Shown one piece after another: positions 41,310 through 53,450 of a stretch of 64,000 nucleotides of DNA. Location of the stretch: assembly GCF_022605725.1 (NCBI RefSeq), contig NC_065549.1, positions 36,409,690 through 36,473,689 on the forward strand, written 5' to 3'. The translations under genes were made by a program, and so were the position numbers. The stretch comes from Anthonomus grandis grandis (Eukaryota > Arthropoda > Insecta > Coleoptera > Curculionidae). Below the pieces are notes generated by a model that had not been told where the DNA came from, searched no databases, and saw nothing but the letters and a program-made list of their open reading frames with translations. Each line of letters starts with the position of its first letter. Positions within the stretch are counted from its first letter, which is position 1.

Positions 41310-42214
41310 TATTCCATGTGTTTTTACCACCCTGCTTGTGTTTCTGCGAGACCAAAAATTAGTAAGCAATATCTTCGGTAGAAGTTTGCGCTCTCACACA
41401 TCAAAGAACTAAGATATACCTATTTGAATTTAAAAGAAATGGTAAAAACAGTCTCAAAATATTATCAATAATTTTACCAATTTTACTGAAACTGATCGTT
41501 TGGGAGGTGATAAAGTTTCAAATACAATATAAATTCCAGAAGTGCATTGAGGCAAAAAGTTTTTAGTATTGGCAAGCCAGACAAAGAAGTCAGATGATAT
41601 CCATATACTTGATGAACATTGAGAAGATAAGAATTATTCACTATTTCCAACTAGGTGCTTAGAATTTATTACACATACATAATTTATAAAATGTTGTCAC
41701 AGCTGATTTTGCAGCTCCATAAACATTATGCCAAGAGTTCAAAATTATAATAATTTACAAATTCTTAGTTCTTTATATGACTTAAAGATCTACCCGTGTC
41801 ATAGAATTAAAAAAATGGCGGAATACGGTAATATTTATGACTTTCAAATAAATATTCAAAATAACAAACATTGCATAAATAAGAATATAGTAATAGGAAG
41901 TATCAAACGAGTTTGCCTTCGTAAATTATGGGATTACTGGAGAATGTTTTCTAATTAAAATTTCATAAACATGAGTTCGTTCATATCAAAAATTTGGTAT
42001 CTAGCTTACACAAACAATTGCGGTCTTCTTTCATCTTAAAAGTATTTTGGAGTCCTAATTCATCTTAAAAGTTCTAACATTCGAAAGTCAAGCAGAGGAT
42101 GCATGGAAGTTAGATCATATTTATAGCTCAAGAAACATTAAAGCAAGTCTTCCGATAAAATAAAATAAAATATTTAGAAAATTGTAATCCTTTGCATGAC
42201 TTGATGGCTCGAAA
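41310..42214 (+). other. No gene; second copy of a decayed repeat
   Basis: 41440-41960 resembles 38020-38560. Otherwise nothing recognised. Confidence 0.4.
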
Positions 42215-42562
42215 ACGCTTCATTGCTTTACATTAACACAAAAAACTATCAATAATATAAAAATAACCCAACGAGCCATAGAAAGGTCTATGTTAGAATT
42301 GACACTGCGAGATAAATGCCCGAATGAAAAACTACGTAGAACAAGATATGGATGCAATTGAAAGAAACAAACACTTAAAATGGAACTGGACTGGCCACAG
42401 AAACAGAAAGAGAGAACGACCGCCGACTCGATGCATGGACGATTTGAAGAGGATATCTTCAAACTGGATCCAATATGCCCGCGACCCAACAAAATGGTTT
42501 AGGGTAAAAGAGTCTTATTATGTTCAGCAGTAGAGGAGACAAGCTTGCTATATGATGATGAT
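42215..42562 (+). pseudogene. RTE-type LINE C-terminal fragment
   Basis: Frames read QRAIERSMLELTLRDKCPNE, then HLKWNWTGHRNRKRERPPTR, CMDDLKRISSNWIQYARDPT and KESYYVQQ. This is the characteristic end of RTE/BovB-group ORF2. The 3' end is a short TGATGATGAT run at about 42555. Confidence 0.75.
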
Positions 42563-44020
42563 AACTGTTGAGAATATATCACCGTCTTGGATAAAAAAAA
42601 CGGCAAAATACATTTACGCCTTTCGAAAAAATATTAAAAAATATCGGTTAGTGCCAGCGGAAATATAAAACTTATTTGGTTTGCATACATTCTTCTTATC
42701 TTCATTCTTCTATTCTTCTTTTCGGTTCTAGTTTTATGCAAGTCCAGAAGTCTAGAGAGACCGGTTTTGCAATAAGCATTCTGTTTTCAAAATCCTTTTC
42801 TATGCCTGCCTCCTTCCAAATCACCATGTGGAGATCTTTCCAGGAGATTTTCTATTTCTTTATGTGTCCTCACACCCTTGCTATGTAGTGTGAGTGAGGC
42901 TCTTCTGTTTCGGGTCACAGTTATACTGAAATGACCTCTCCAGACAGCTAGTGATTTTACGAATAACCGGTCTCTTTCAGCTTCAAAGTCTCAATATTTC
43001 GGACGAACTTCGCTAATTAAATATGCCCGACATATACCATTCCCCTCGTGTCTTCCATCAACTAAAGAACTTCGGATTAATAAGAATCTTCGCTCACAAC
43101 TCTGGAATTTGATTATCACAGTCGGGGTTCCACGCCTTTTTCCGCCAAAAAGAAGTTAACAAAGCCGCGATGCAAACACCACGATTGTTAAAACTGAACT
43201 TTTGCATATATTAGAAGTCCAACTAACGTGTAGAATAAAGCACACGTATAAATTCATTGTGAAAATAACCCTGTCCACAAGACTGCACTGATTAAGAAAA
43301 ATTGGTTATTATTGAACAAAGTGTGAAATCGGTGGACAGTGGCTTGGGACAAAACCGAAGAAAAAAAAATTACTCAATAGTATTCAAGTAAGGTTATATT
43401 AGTCATTCCAAGGGTGCTATTGACTGATAAATTCCTTTACAGAATCAACGTTCCTTCAAATTGAACACTTCAGCTAAGAAAATTGTTACTCTCAAAATGC
43501 TAAAAAGTATAATGCATGTCGGTTGTACCTGTCATCATCAGATACAGAACTATATAAAAAACATTATTTGAAGCTGATAAATAAAAGCAATAACTCTCTA
43601 GGTATGACAAGAACAATGATCTAAAGCATTAAATACGAGTCGAGACCTCTAGGGCGAACACATACACTGTTTAAATTGTAATTATTTATAGATGTTAGTC
43701 CTAGAGGTCTTGATTTGTAGAAAGTGGGAAGACAGCGCCATCTATTTGAACATACCTATTTGGAAATTTTCGATACGTTTTTTTGGCCAATTTTGTTAGT
43801 GATATTTTTCATCAATTTCTGCAGCGAATCGAAAGGTAAATATATACAAATTTATCGTTATTTAGTGTACATTCAACAGACATCTTATTCTTTGCATGAA
43901 CGTACAATGTTGTTACGAGAATTTGACCATTATATTAACAACTCACTTTTAGTGTCTCATGAGTCCGCAAAAATGACATGAAAAAATTAAGGCAAAATAA
44001 AAAGCCTACAGTCTCCCACT
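42563..44020 (+). other. No gene; small inverted repeat
   Basis: GAGACCTCTAGG at about 43643 is inverted at about 43702-43717. Otherwise nothing recognised. Confidence 0.5.
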
Positions 44021-44029
44021 TGTTTATTA

Positions 44030-44110
44030 AAAATCATTCTGTTTTATAATTCCCGACATGTTTCGGACACAGCGATGTCCATCAGCAGGGAATAACAAAT
44101 TTAAAATTGG
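44030..44110 (-). repeat. Penelope-type tail motif
   Basis: On the minus strand CTGCTGATGGACATCGCTGT then GTCCGAAACATGTCGGGAAT. The same tail lies at 47478 on plus. CTGATG-stem-GAAAC resembles a hammerhead core, known from Penelope-like elements. Confidence 0.5.
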
Positions 44111-44138
44111 TTCAGCCTGAATCCACATCGAATACACT

Positions 44139-44860
44139 CTGAATCCACATTGGTACGTAATTACGGATACTTGAGGCTGTCAAGCCTATCCGTGACTTTT
44201 AGTCCATCCACTAAAGATATGCGTATCCGTAAAATGACGTTATATTTTTACTCGTGTTTTTGGTGTTTACGGTTTTGACCTGATAGAATTGCTTCAACTT
44301 ATTTTTATGCCTTGATTGTAAAGGGATTCTCGGATCCCATAGACGTTTTCTTGCATAAATGAATGAGACCTAGAGTTAAAATATTGTCCTCATTGGCGCA
44401 AAGCTCGAAGGTAAAACCCTGGTTCTCTTCCTCCATACGTCATATGTACTTGGAAACATTGGTGTTCTAAATAATTTTGGCACTGACTATTAATGAAAAA
44501 GCCACAATAGCCACTTTAAAATAGATGCAACCCGGGGTCGAACCCAAACTCAACTTTCTAAAGAGAATGGTACAAAATTAAAACTAGTAAGAATAAATTA
44601 GTCTCAAAACAAAGGGCTTACCTAGAAATTACAGAATCCCACGCAAAAAATGTTTTGGTAAAAACTAAAAAATAACAATAAAAACTAAATAGCACAACGG
44701 ACGCAAAAAACGGAATGAATTTCAAATCAACCAACTTTTATCCGTGTCTTCCTTCACATAGGTACGTGAAACCTTTCGGGTTCTCATTGGCTGATAGCAA
44801 TCACGTGGTCTCAAGGGATTCGTAATTACATACCAATGTGGATTCAGACTGAGTCTTAGT
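44139..44860. mobile_element. MITE-like element with ~30-bp inverted ends
   Basis: CACTCTGAATCCACATTGG and its inverse (CAGTCTGAATCCACATTGG) enclose about 720 bp without coding. An extra CTGAATCCACAT lies just left at 44116. No clear target duplication. Confidence 0.5.
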
Positions 44861-44939
44861 CAAAAAACTTTTTATTTATTTAGACAGAAAACTTTATAAA
44901 TAAATATAGGATTTTTCGACATAGACTCAAAGCCTGGTA

Positions 44940-47435
44940 CAGTGGCGGCTGGTCTATGTGTGCTGCAGTACTGTAGAGCTCTAAAGAAAATTAAATAATC
45001 TATTAAAAATATCATCTATAAACCAAAACCCAAAAAAAATAAAAAATCTCCGTCCCGCATATTTTTTACACAGCGAGTCGTGCTTTACGCGCTCCTTCAC
45101 ACACCCGCGCTGTTCCCCACCACCCCCGTGTCTATCGGAATGGTACGCTGAAATAACCCGATAATTCCCTGCATTTATTCCAGCTCTAGGCGGAAAATGC
45201 AATTTGAGACTTGAGATCGGGATTTTTTTTCGCGGCTTGGCAGTTTTTGGGGGTAGGTACGGCGCGGCGCGGTGAGTTGAACTTAAAAACAATACGGTGT
45301 GTGTGATTTCGTATTTGGTTCGTGTACGGATTTTGTTTTTGTTGAATTGACAATAATAATATAATTATTTATTAACTATGGAAGTGGTGTTTAATTTAAT
45401 TAATGTGAAGAGATTTTTCTCAACATTCTTATGAAGAAAAACTTGAGTTAAAAGCAAAAGGTAGACCATTGCCAGACATTATTATTGAAAAAGCTGGTGT
45501 AAGTAGAGGAAAAAGTTATACGCGTCAATTTAATAAAGACATTTATTTAAAAAAATGAATGGATTTGTGGCTGTAACAAAAAGAATTCTTTATACTGTTT
45601 TCCCTGCCTACTTTTTGGTGGCGATAAAGCTTGGACGGAAATAGGGATCACCGATATAGAACATTTGAGTTTGAAAATAAAAAGGCATGAAAACTCTAAA
45701 AGCCATCTTCATAATTGTATGGAATTGGCGTTATTAGGATCAACTAATATAATGACACAATTCGGGGATATTTCGTGGGTTGATCAACTTTTCTGCTGAA
45801 TTAGACGCAACTCTAAGTGATCGTCTAAAGAATTCTTCCGTATTTAAAGGCACCTCTAAAGAAATACAGAATGATTTATTACAGTGTATGCTTGAAGTCT
45901 GTCATGAACAAATAATTGAATCATTCGCCATTTCTGGCAATCATGGCGGATGAAACAACGGACGTTGCTGCAAAGTCGCAAATGGTTGTTATTTTTAGAT
46001 ATGTTTGCGATGGTGAACCAATTGAACGATTTTGGAACTACTTAATTCCTGAAAAATGTGATGCAGAAACACTTAGTAAAGCAATTCTAACTGTTATTGA
46101 GCCTTTAATTCCAAATTCACCCAACAAACTGATTGCCCAAAGCTACGATGGAGCAGCAGTGATGAGTGGCCACACTGCAGGCGTTCAAGCATTAATAAAA
46201 AAAAGTATCCTTTTGCTCACTATGTACACTGCTATGCCCACCAGTTAAACATAATTATCTCTAAAGCTGCTTCTGCAAATAGGCAAGTACGTGTATTTTT
46301 TGGAAATTTACAAGACATTCCGGGATTTTTAAATAATTCACCACAACGAGTAGAAGTATTGAATAAAATTGTGAACAAAAGATTCCCTCATGGCTCTAAC
46401 ACCCGATGGAATTTTAATATATAAATCATTAATGTTGTGTATGAAAATAGGGACTCTCTCATTGACTGTATGCATGAAATAGGAGATCAATTTTGTAGTG
46501 CGGCCGCTTCTATTCGGCGTGCATTGAATGATCCTATTTTCAGTTTTTGGCTGACTTTTTTCCATCATGTAATGCCCCACGTAGATATCCTATTCAATCA
46601 ATTACAACAAAGAAAAATCGAACCAACCTACTCTAGTAAGAAACGCTGTTGAAAATTTTGAACGCAGTATCATTCAAGTTCGAAATAATATTGATAACAT
46701 TATTGTGAGGCAACAAATATAATTAGCGATGAGCCACCAGAAAACAGACGAAAACGCCCAAATAACAGCCAATTTGATCACCGGATTTCTGCTTTAGAAG
46801 TTTGTGATATTATTATAAATTGTGCAAAAGATAGATTTCAATTTAAAGAACATCTAGTAGTTGCATCACTTTTCTTTTCCGAATGCTTTGGAGAATATTG
46901 TGGCAAATTTCCTGAAGATAAGCTCACCTCCGTATGTATCTTTTATCCCATGCTTGATAAAGAACGTTTACGAACTGAACTATCTGTTCTTTATTCAAGA
47001 AATGATTGCAGGACATTAAATGGCGCACTAACTCTTCTAAAATTTTTAGTAACCAACAATCTAGGAGATACGTTGAAGGAGACAAAAAAATTATTGGAAA
47101 TTGTGGTAACTACTCCCATGACGACATCAGAGGCGGAGAGATGTTTTTCAACATTAAAAAGAGTCAAAACATTTCTTAGAAATTCAATGACCGAAGATCG
47201 TTTAACAGCACTTTCCATGCTATTGAAAAAAAGTTTATCTCTAAAATTAACAATTTTAATGAAAAAGTTATAACAAAGTTTGCCACCAGGAAAGAATGAA
47301 GAATAGACTTAATTTATAAAAAATAGGTAATAGGTGAAATATAAGTAATATACGAGTATAAAAATAATTTTAACAGTTTTTTTTGCTAATAATAATTGCA
47401 GAACACCTTAAAATTTTTACCACGAGCCGCCACTG
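44940..47435 (+). mobile_element. hAT transposon (TTF/DUF4371 type)
   Basis: The ends CAGTGGCGGCT and AGCCGCCACTG are exact inverses. The 8-bp flanks GCCTGGTA (44932-44939) and CCCTGGTG (47436-47443) share CCTGGT and are probably a decayed hAT target duplication. Confidence 0.82.
45378..47273 (+). pseudogene. hAT transposase: TTF zinc finger, DUF4371, hAT dimerisation
   Basis: Frames in order: YEEKLELKAKGRPLPDIIIE and EWICGCNKKNSLYCFPCLLF (TTF-type zinc finger), KEIQNDLLQCMLEVC, then FLAIMADETTDVAAKSQMVV (first catalytic Asp region), LIAQSYDGAAVMSGHTAGVQ (second Asp), HCYAHQLNIIISKA, and the C-terminal dimerisation region VVTTPMTTSEAERCFSTLKR then VKTFLRNSMTEDRLTALSML. At least six frame changes or stops. 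It is related to ZMYM1-like host proteins but is a dead transposon here. Confidence 0.82.
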
Positions 47436-47469
47436 CCCTGGTGTGTGTAATTTATACTAACTTTAAACT

Positions 47470-47540
47470 TTTTATCTCCTGATGATGGACACCGCTGTGT
47501 CCGAAACATGTCAGGAATTATAAAACAGTACTATGGGACT
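47470..47540 (+). repeat. Penelope-type tail motif
   Basis: CTCCTGATGATGGACACCGC then TGTGTCCGAAACATGTCAGG. Possible stem GGACAC/GTGTCC between CTGATGA(T) and GAAAC. Partner of 44030-44110 in opposite orientation. Confidence 0.5.
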
Positions 47541-47599
47541 TTCATTTTACTTTAATCTACGACTCCATAGCAAGTATGGACTATTTATTTCTTCACTAT

Positions 47600-48470
47600 A
47601 TGAAAAAATGTTTTATGGAAAAGGTGTCATTGGTACCGCTAATGAGTCTGGATGGATAACTGCCACAGAATTTGTGAAATTTATGTCACATTTCATAAAG
47701 CATGCGAAGGCATCTGCAAATTCACTAATTCTATTGCTTTTGAATAACCACACTTTCCATCGTAGTATCGAAGCTATAGACAGGCAATTGCTCATAAAAT
47801 AACGATTATTTCGTTTCTCCCCCATTGTTCACATCGCATACAACCATTAGCTGGAAACGTATTCGGCCTATTCAAATTCGTATTTCATAATCAATGACAA
47901 GCTTGGATGAAAAATCATATTGGCCGAAGTATTTGGAACTGGCATTTTGCCATTTGATCCAAATATATTTACTATCTGAAGATTTTCTAGTGGCCAGTTT
48001 AAGTGGGGAAAATAAGAGCAGAGAAAATGAAAAGAATCATCCTGATCGTCGAATTAAAATGGTCCGTTCTGATATCATGGAGGCAGGCGCACATAAAGGG
48101 ATGACGGCATCCGAATCAACAGTGGTTAGTCTATTACTTATGCCGAGCATATCAAGTACATCGATTCATAGGGCATTAAAAGAGGTCAGTTTTCTCAAAA
48201 GTAGTGCGCCGGTAAAAACAAAACGTCCAATCATGGCCGAAAGTCCATGCAAACCACCATTTTGACATCGCTAGAGAATGTTGGTACTCAAAACGCCAAA
48301 ACGCCAAAAGTTAAGCCAAAAGCAAGCAAAGAGAAATCTTCCAAAATTCCACCGAAGATTTCTTGAAACAAAGATTTCAAATATATCAGATTTTAAAGAA
48401 GAAGTCTTTTGCATCATCTGCAACGCCGAAAAAGTTCAATATAAACAACTCCATTCATTGTAATATATGC
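47600..48470 (+). pseudogene. pogo/jerky-type transposase fragment
   Basis: GTANESGWITATEFVKFMSH and AKASANSLILLLLNNHTFHR (second Asp replaced by Asn: LLLNNH), then FPPHCSHRIQPLAGNVFGLF with the third Asp also lost (PLAG rather than PLDR). Both catalytic Asp losses mark it as dead. Its right part is frameshifted. Confidence 0.65.
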
Positions 48471-49079
48471 GATCGATATGTGCTCATTGTGAATCAGATT
48501 AAATATATTGCATTTTTATAACATTTTTTCATGAAAATTGTCTCTTACTTCTTACTTTTCATATTAAATTGAAAAAAATTACAAAAATGTGACATTTTTA
48601 AGGTTTTCAAGATTATTACTTTTCAGAAAAAAAACTTAACCTACCGATACCATTTGAACCAAATTACAATTTAAAGCTTTCAGATATGCAGAATATTGTG
48701 ATTTTGACGAAGTTACAGTTCAATAACAAAACCCGTCAACACAATTACCCACGCTGCCCTACCTATTGCATTTTTATATTTTAAATAATTGTTTTTGCTA
48801 TACGTGAATATTGAGAGATTGTCATATAGAGTTATTATACTTTTTAATAAAGAATCTACGTATAATCTATTTTGTGCATTGCGGCAATTTTTTTAAACTT
48901 AAATAGTTATACTTCTTAAAAAGTTGTAATCCTCTGTAAAGTATGGACTTCGAATCTAATGCATTTATTAAATCGCTTTCGCTTGCTAGAATTATTCTAG
49001 TAAAATATTGAGTAAAAATCGATAGTCCAATGAAGAATTAGGATAATTGTCCCAAAGTTCAGCATGATTCTATCGATTA
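48471..49079 (+). other. Nothing recognised
   Basis: AT-rich spacer. Confidence 0.6.
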
Positions 49080-51570
49080 GGGGAATATACCTATGATGGA
49101 TCCCTGCCCATGATGGACCACTAGTTAAATATTTAAATTTACCGCGCAAAATACATTTTCGTCGCATTGGTTAGGTTGAATCAAGCTTTTCTTTAGTTGT
49201 TTATATGTACTCGTGAAAATATAAAGTGGTTTTATGAAAATAAACAGAAAAGTTAAAATTGGTAAGTACTGATATAACAAAGTAGGTTAACCTAATGTTA
49301 GATAACTTTTGTTTTATTATTTGCTAGAATCTGTTTTTCTCATTGCTGTTTAGGAAAACTGTTTCGTTTTAACTACCGGGAAAAAATATAACCTCAATTT
49401 TTTGGCAAAGGATTTTTTATTTTTTTTTATTTTTATGTGATTTGTGCTAAACAGCCTATGATGGACCAGGGGTCCGTCATTGGCAACAATATACAAATCT
49501 AATTATTCTATAGATATATTTTTTTCTATTTAGGTTTAAATATGGCATCCAAAAAAAGGCAACAGTGGGATGAGGATGACATGCGGCACGCTATTGAGAA
49601 TGTAAGAAATAACAATATGGGCTTTAAGTTAGCAGCCAAAACCTTCAATGTACCGAAGATAACTTTAAGAACATGTTTGGCTAAGCGGTTGACTGTTCTA
49701 AAGGATATTTGGGAAGACGAAAAGCAACGTTCTCTAAAGCCATCGAAGAGGAGATTGCCGAACATATTATTGAAATGGAAAAACGATTTTTTGGATTAAC
49801 TTCTAAAGATTTGCGACGGATGGTATTTGAAGTAGCCGAGAGGAATAATATAAAACATGATTTTAATAGGGAAACAAAAATGGCTGGTTGGAAGTGGGTT
49901 AGAGGATTTTTAAGACGTAACCCACGAATATCTTTGCGATGCCCAGAAAGCACGTCATTGGCCAGAGCACAGACTTTTAACAAGCCAAATATTCAAGCCT
50001 ATTTTCAAGCACTATCTAATACTCTAGAGCAGTTTAACTTTCTTCCGGAAAACATGTATAATATAGATGAGTCAGGTTTGACCACAGTCCAAAAGAAATG
50101 TCAGAAAGTTTACGCTGCAAAAGGACGCAAGCAAGTTGGGGCACTCGGCAGTGCAGAGCGGGGGCAACACGTCACTGTAGTGTGCGCACTGAATGCCATA
50201 GGTACTTATATTCTACCTGCTCTTATTTATCCTCGTCAAAGAATGAATGATGAGCTTATGAATGGTGCTCCCGTTGGTAGCATGGCTTTTATGCAAGAAA
50301 AAGATGGATCAACGCTGAAATTTTTTGTAAATGGCTAAAGCACTTTGTAAGGTATTCAAAAGGATCTAATGAGAACAAGGTTCTTTTACTTTTAGATGGC
50401 CACAGTAGCCATAAAAGCCTTGTCTCTAGACAGTTTTCTAAAGAAAACGGGGTTGTAGTATTTTGTTTTTCGGTGCACTGTTCCCATCACGTTCAACCAT
50501 TAGATGTCGGATTCTTTCGTCCTCTTCACACCTATTTTGACCAGCAAATCCAATTATGGTTGCGTCAAAACCCAGGAAAGGCAGTCACACAATATAAAAT
50601 AGCAAGCCTTCTTAATCGAGCCTTTTTGAAGAGTGCTATTCCATCTAACGCAATAAATTCATTTAAAAAGACGGGAATTCATCCTTTTAATCCCGATATT
50701 CTTGAAGATTGGGAGTTTGCATGAGCTTTAGCAACGGATAGGCAGATTCCATTGGAGGCTCAACTCAGTACCATCGAGTTAGACATCCAAGTACTTCTGG
50801 TCTTAACACGTCTTCATCTTCAGTTTTAAATGTGTCACTGAAAGAAATTTTACCTCCAGCTCAAGCGGTACCTGGGGGCGTTGAAAAAAGAAAAGGCAAA
50901 ACTCGTGCAAAAACTGGTCATTTAAATTCCACTCCAGAAATTCAAGAACTCAAAGAAAAAGTTTTTAAAAAGGAAACGAAACTAAGAAAACAACAAGGTA
51001 GGGCAGTAAAACGGCTACTTGTCATTGAAAATGACAGTTCTGACGAAGATGAGTCTATCTTGGAGGAATTCCTTAAAAAAGGTAAAGAAGACACATATGA
51101 TGCCAGTTGCATTTACTGCAACGAGTTATTCTCTCACTCACGTAGCAAAGAAAAGTGGATTCACTGTCAAGTATGTAAATCGTGTTGCCACATTGAGTGT
51201 GCGGGTGTGAGTTACCGTTGCAAATCATTTATTTGTGAATTATGTACTTCATTTTTTGAGTTTATATGTATATTTTTGTACCCCACTAATTTTTTTTTAT
51301 AAAGCTTAAAAAAGAAGTTAATAAGATAAGATAATATTTATTTACAACAGGGGCCAACATGGGCACATAATGTGCCATTGATGGACCCCTCATATTTTTT
51401 TTTAAAGGCGTTCATTATTAAAAAAAATATATATTAATACAAAATTCCCTCTTTTCTATATTTGACATCCAGTGATAGATTGATTTTTGTATAAAAAAAA
51501 ATGGAAACAACAAAACTAAAGAAATGGTAACAATAATTTCTTAAGGGGTCCATCACAGGCATATTTCTCC
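49080..51570 (+). mobile_element. pogo-type transposon 2
   Basis: The ends GGGGAATATACCTATGATGG and, inverted, GGAGAAATATGCCTGTGATGG are bordered by TA. ATGATGGACC-type motifs recur at 49095, 49111, 49458 (as a palindrome with GGTCCGTCAT), 51379 and 51545, likely transposase-binding sites. Length 2491 bp. Confidence 0.87.
49542..51302 (+). pseudogene. pogo transposase with C-terminal PHD-like finger, three frameshifts
   Basis: MASKKRQQWDEDDMRHAIEN and FKLAAKTFNVPKITLRT are the Psq-type helix-turn-helix. After a frame change come WKWVRGFLRRNPRISLRCPE, NMYNIDESGLTTV (Asp 1), LLLDGHSSH (Asp 2) and HVQPLDVGFF (Asp 3, 35 residues on). The C-terminal finger is CIYCNELFSHSRSKEKWIHC, CQVCKSCCHIECA, CKSFICELC. 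Frame changes near 49695, 50315 and 50780 and a stop at 50722. Same architecture as pogo 1 but clearly diverged. Confidence 0.85.
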
Positions 51571-52137
51571 TATTTATCCTAAGTCGATGGAAAATTTAAA
51601 CGATGTAAGAATCGAAAATGCAATAAAAATATATATTTCTATCGCGAAAATGCGTAAAAAAGAGGCTGTTTTGTAACTTATCATGGAAAATGATTTAAAA
51701 GACTTTTTTATTTAAATAATATTTATTTTGACCTAGGCAAGATCATATGTGCATAATTATCAGCATAGTTCTTTGTTGGAAAAAGTATAAGATTTTTAAT
51801 AACATTTCTTAATTTGTTACAAATTGGAAACAATAATTGGATATTTTGTTAGTGATTTTAATGGACGATGTCTCCGCTTATTTTCAGGATCAAAAAAATA
51901 AAGTAGTTAACATACTAAAATAATTTAAATAAACTAATTTAATAATATAACTATCCACTTATATTATTAAATTAGTTTAATTAGAATCGACAAATAGTTT
52001 TTTTTTTATTTTTCAAGCAATGTTCATCCGTAGATCCAACTGTGAATATTTTTTTAAAGCCATACTAGACATGAAACAAAATTTTGCTTATAAAGCAAAA
52101 AACTGGTCTACCTAAAATATGAGTTTTTAACGTAAAT
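51571..52137 (+). other. Spacer with a strong hairpin
   Basis: No coding. The hairpin at 51930-51979 is listed separately. Confidence 0.6.
51930..51979. repeat. Perfect 21-bp hairpin, 8-nt loop
   Basis: Arms 51930-51950 and 51959-51979 (TAAACTAATTTAATAATATA...) are exact inverses. Confidence 0.92.
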
Positions 52138-53450
52138 GGGCTTGTTGCCGACTTTTTTTTTCGCAATTTTTTTCATAGAATTCAACAACACTTAACATCC
52201 TAAATAAACTGTAAACATTTCAGCTTTCTATGTATATCCAATCTTTAGATGTTCGACGTTAAATATACGTAAAAGCCGCTCCCTCTATTTTTGACGTCAC
52301 GCCGCAGCAGCTCTCTGCGGGCGGCCGACCCTGAACGCATTGGAGTCGGACATTTCAGTGTTTTTTATGTTATTATTTGTTATTATCGTCTAGTTCGCCG
52401 CTATAAAAAAGGGTCTATTTTGTTTGATGCCTGAATGTAATAAAACACTATTATTATTAGTTGTCCATATATTGCGTATTGTCAGAATCCGACATACTTA
52501 GCTGTGATAAGCTAAATGTGGACGTAGAGCCGCTAGTGGTAATAGAGATAGAATTATTTTTTTCAGCAAACCGAATGATCTTTGAATCATTTTGCTTAAA
52601 TGTACATTTTCTTTTTTTCTTCATTTTTTCCACTGGCACCAAATCATCTGGCATACATTGAATTCCCTTGCTGCGACTTTCCACCTTAAATAAAACTTGA
52701 ATGCCTACATCTTTTTGTTTCAATTCTGTTTCGCTTGTCACGTTATCTTCCTGCTCAACATCCTCGATTTCAGCAGGAAAAAGTCCCAGGAAGTAGTAAA
52801 CTATGAATCAAAGACCGCTGTTCTTTTTTTTGTAAAAACTTCGACTGTTTCGCTTTTGTGCTGTTACTCGACTTTTTTGGCAATGAAAAAATCTCGGTAC
52901 TACATTTGGCTTAATAAGAATATTACCTTTTTTTATAGTTTTTAAATACATATAATTTTCTATGTCTTCTTTTACCTAAAAGAGGTTAAAGATATAAAAT
53001 ATTTTTTATTCTGCGTTATCATCGCAAACTTTAACTTACATCAAAATGATCCTCACAACAATAAACGTGTGATTTACCAGAAACAAAAACTTCTCGACGC
53101 ATAGCTTTTTGCCAAACCTTCCTAGCTGTAGGATCAGAAGGCACGTTTATAAATAGTTTCTCAGGGGCATTTTTTGAGGTATTAGGACACTCAGGTACAA
53201 TACAATATTTCCTCGTAGTTTTTTTGTCACTCATGGTACACCAGAAATTAAATTAAAAAAATTTACAGAACAGAAAACACCACACGACTACTCGCAACAG
53301 ACTAAACAAACACGTTTTTTAATTCGATTTCCACTGTTTCTGGCCGTTTCCCGATACCGCGGCGCGGTCGCACCGTCTCGTCTGCTGCATCGTGACGTTA
53401 CCCGAAGCTCCGCCCCGTTTTCGCGTGGAGCAACTTTATTAATTTTTTTA
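52138..53450 (-). mobile_element. ISL2EU copy 2, internally deleted, THAP end retained
   Basis: 52138-52460 repeats 33595-33926. At 52461 the sequence jumps to what corresponds to 35849 in copy 1, so the nuclease gene and the catalytic core are gone. From there it follows copy 1 to 52980, then continues through an intron and THAP exon to a GC-rich end near 53440. It would be a non-autonomous derivative. The right terminus was not pinned. Confidence 0.75.
52460..53234 (-). pseudogene. THAP-transposase N-terminal part (two exons)
   Basis: Exon 1, 53234-53040, starts MSDKKTTRKYCIVPECPNTS and ends VYCCEDHFD; C-x4-C and C-x2-H with the central aromatic and basic residues form a THAP zinc-binding DNA-binding domain. 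The donor GTAAGT and acceptor TTTTAG bound a 64-bp intron (52976-53039). Exon 2 continues VKEDIENYMYLKTIKKGN, as in copy 1, with a frame break near 52780 and 52850. The catalytic core is deleted at 52460. Confidence 0.78.

Noticed and set aside
42676..42888. 70-codon plus-strand frame
   Set aside because: No motif, AT-rich spacer, no splice or homology support.
44520..44550. GGGGTCGAACCC resembling a tRNA B box
   Set aside because: No A box or cloverleaf could be placed on either strand at the right distance.
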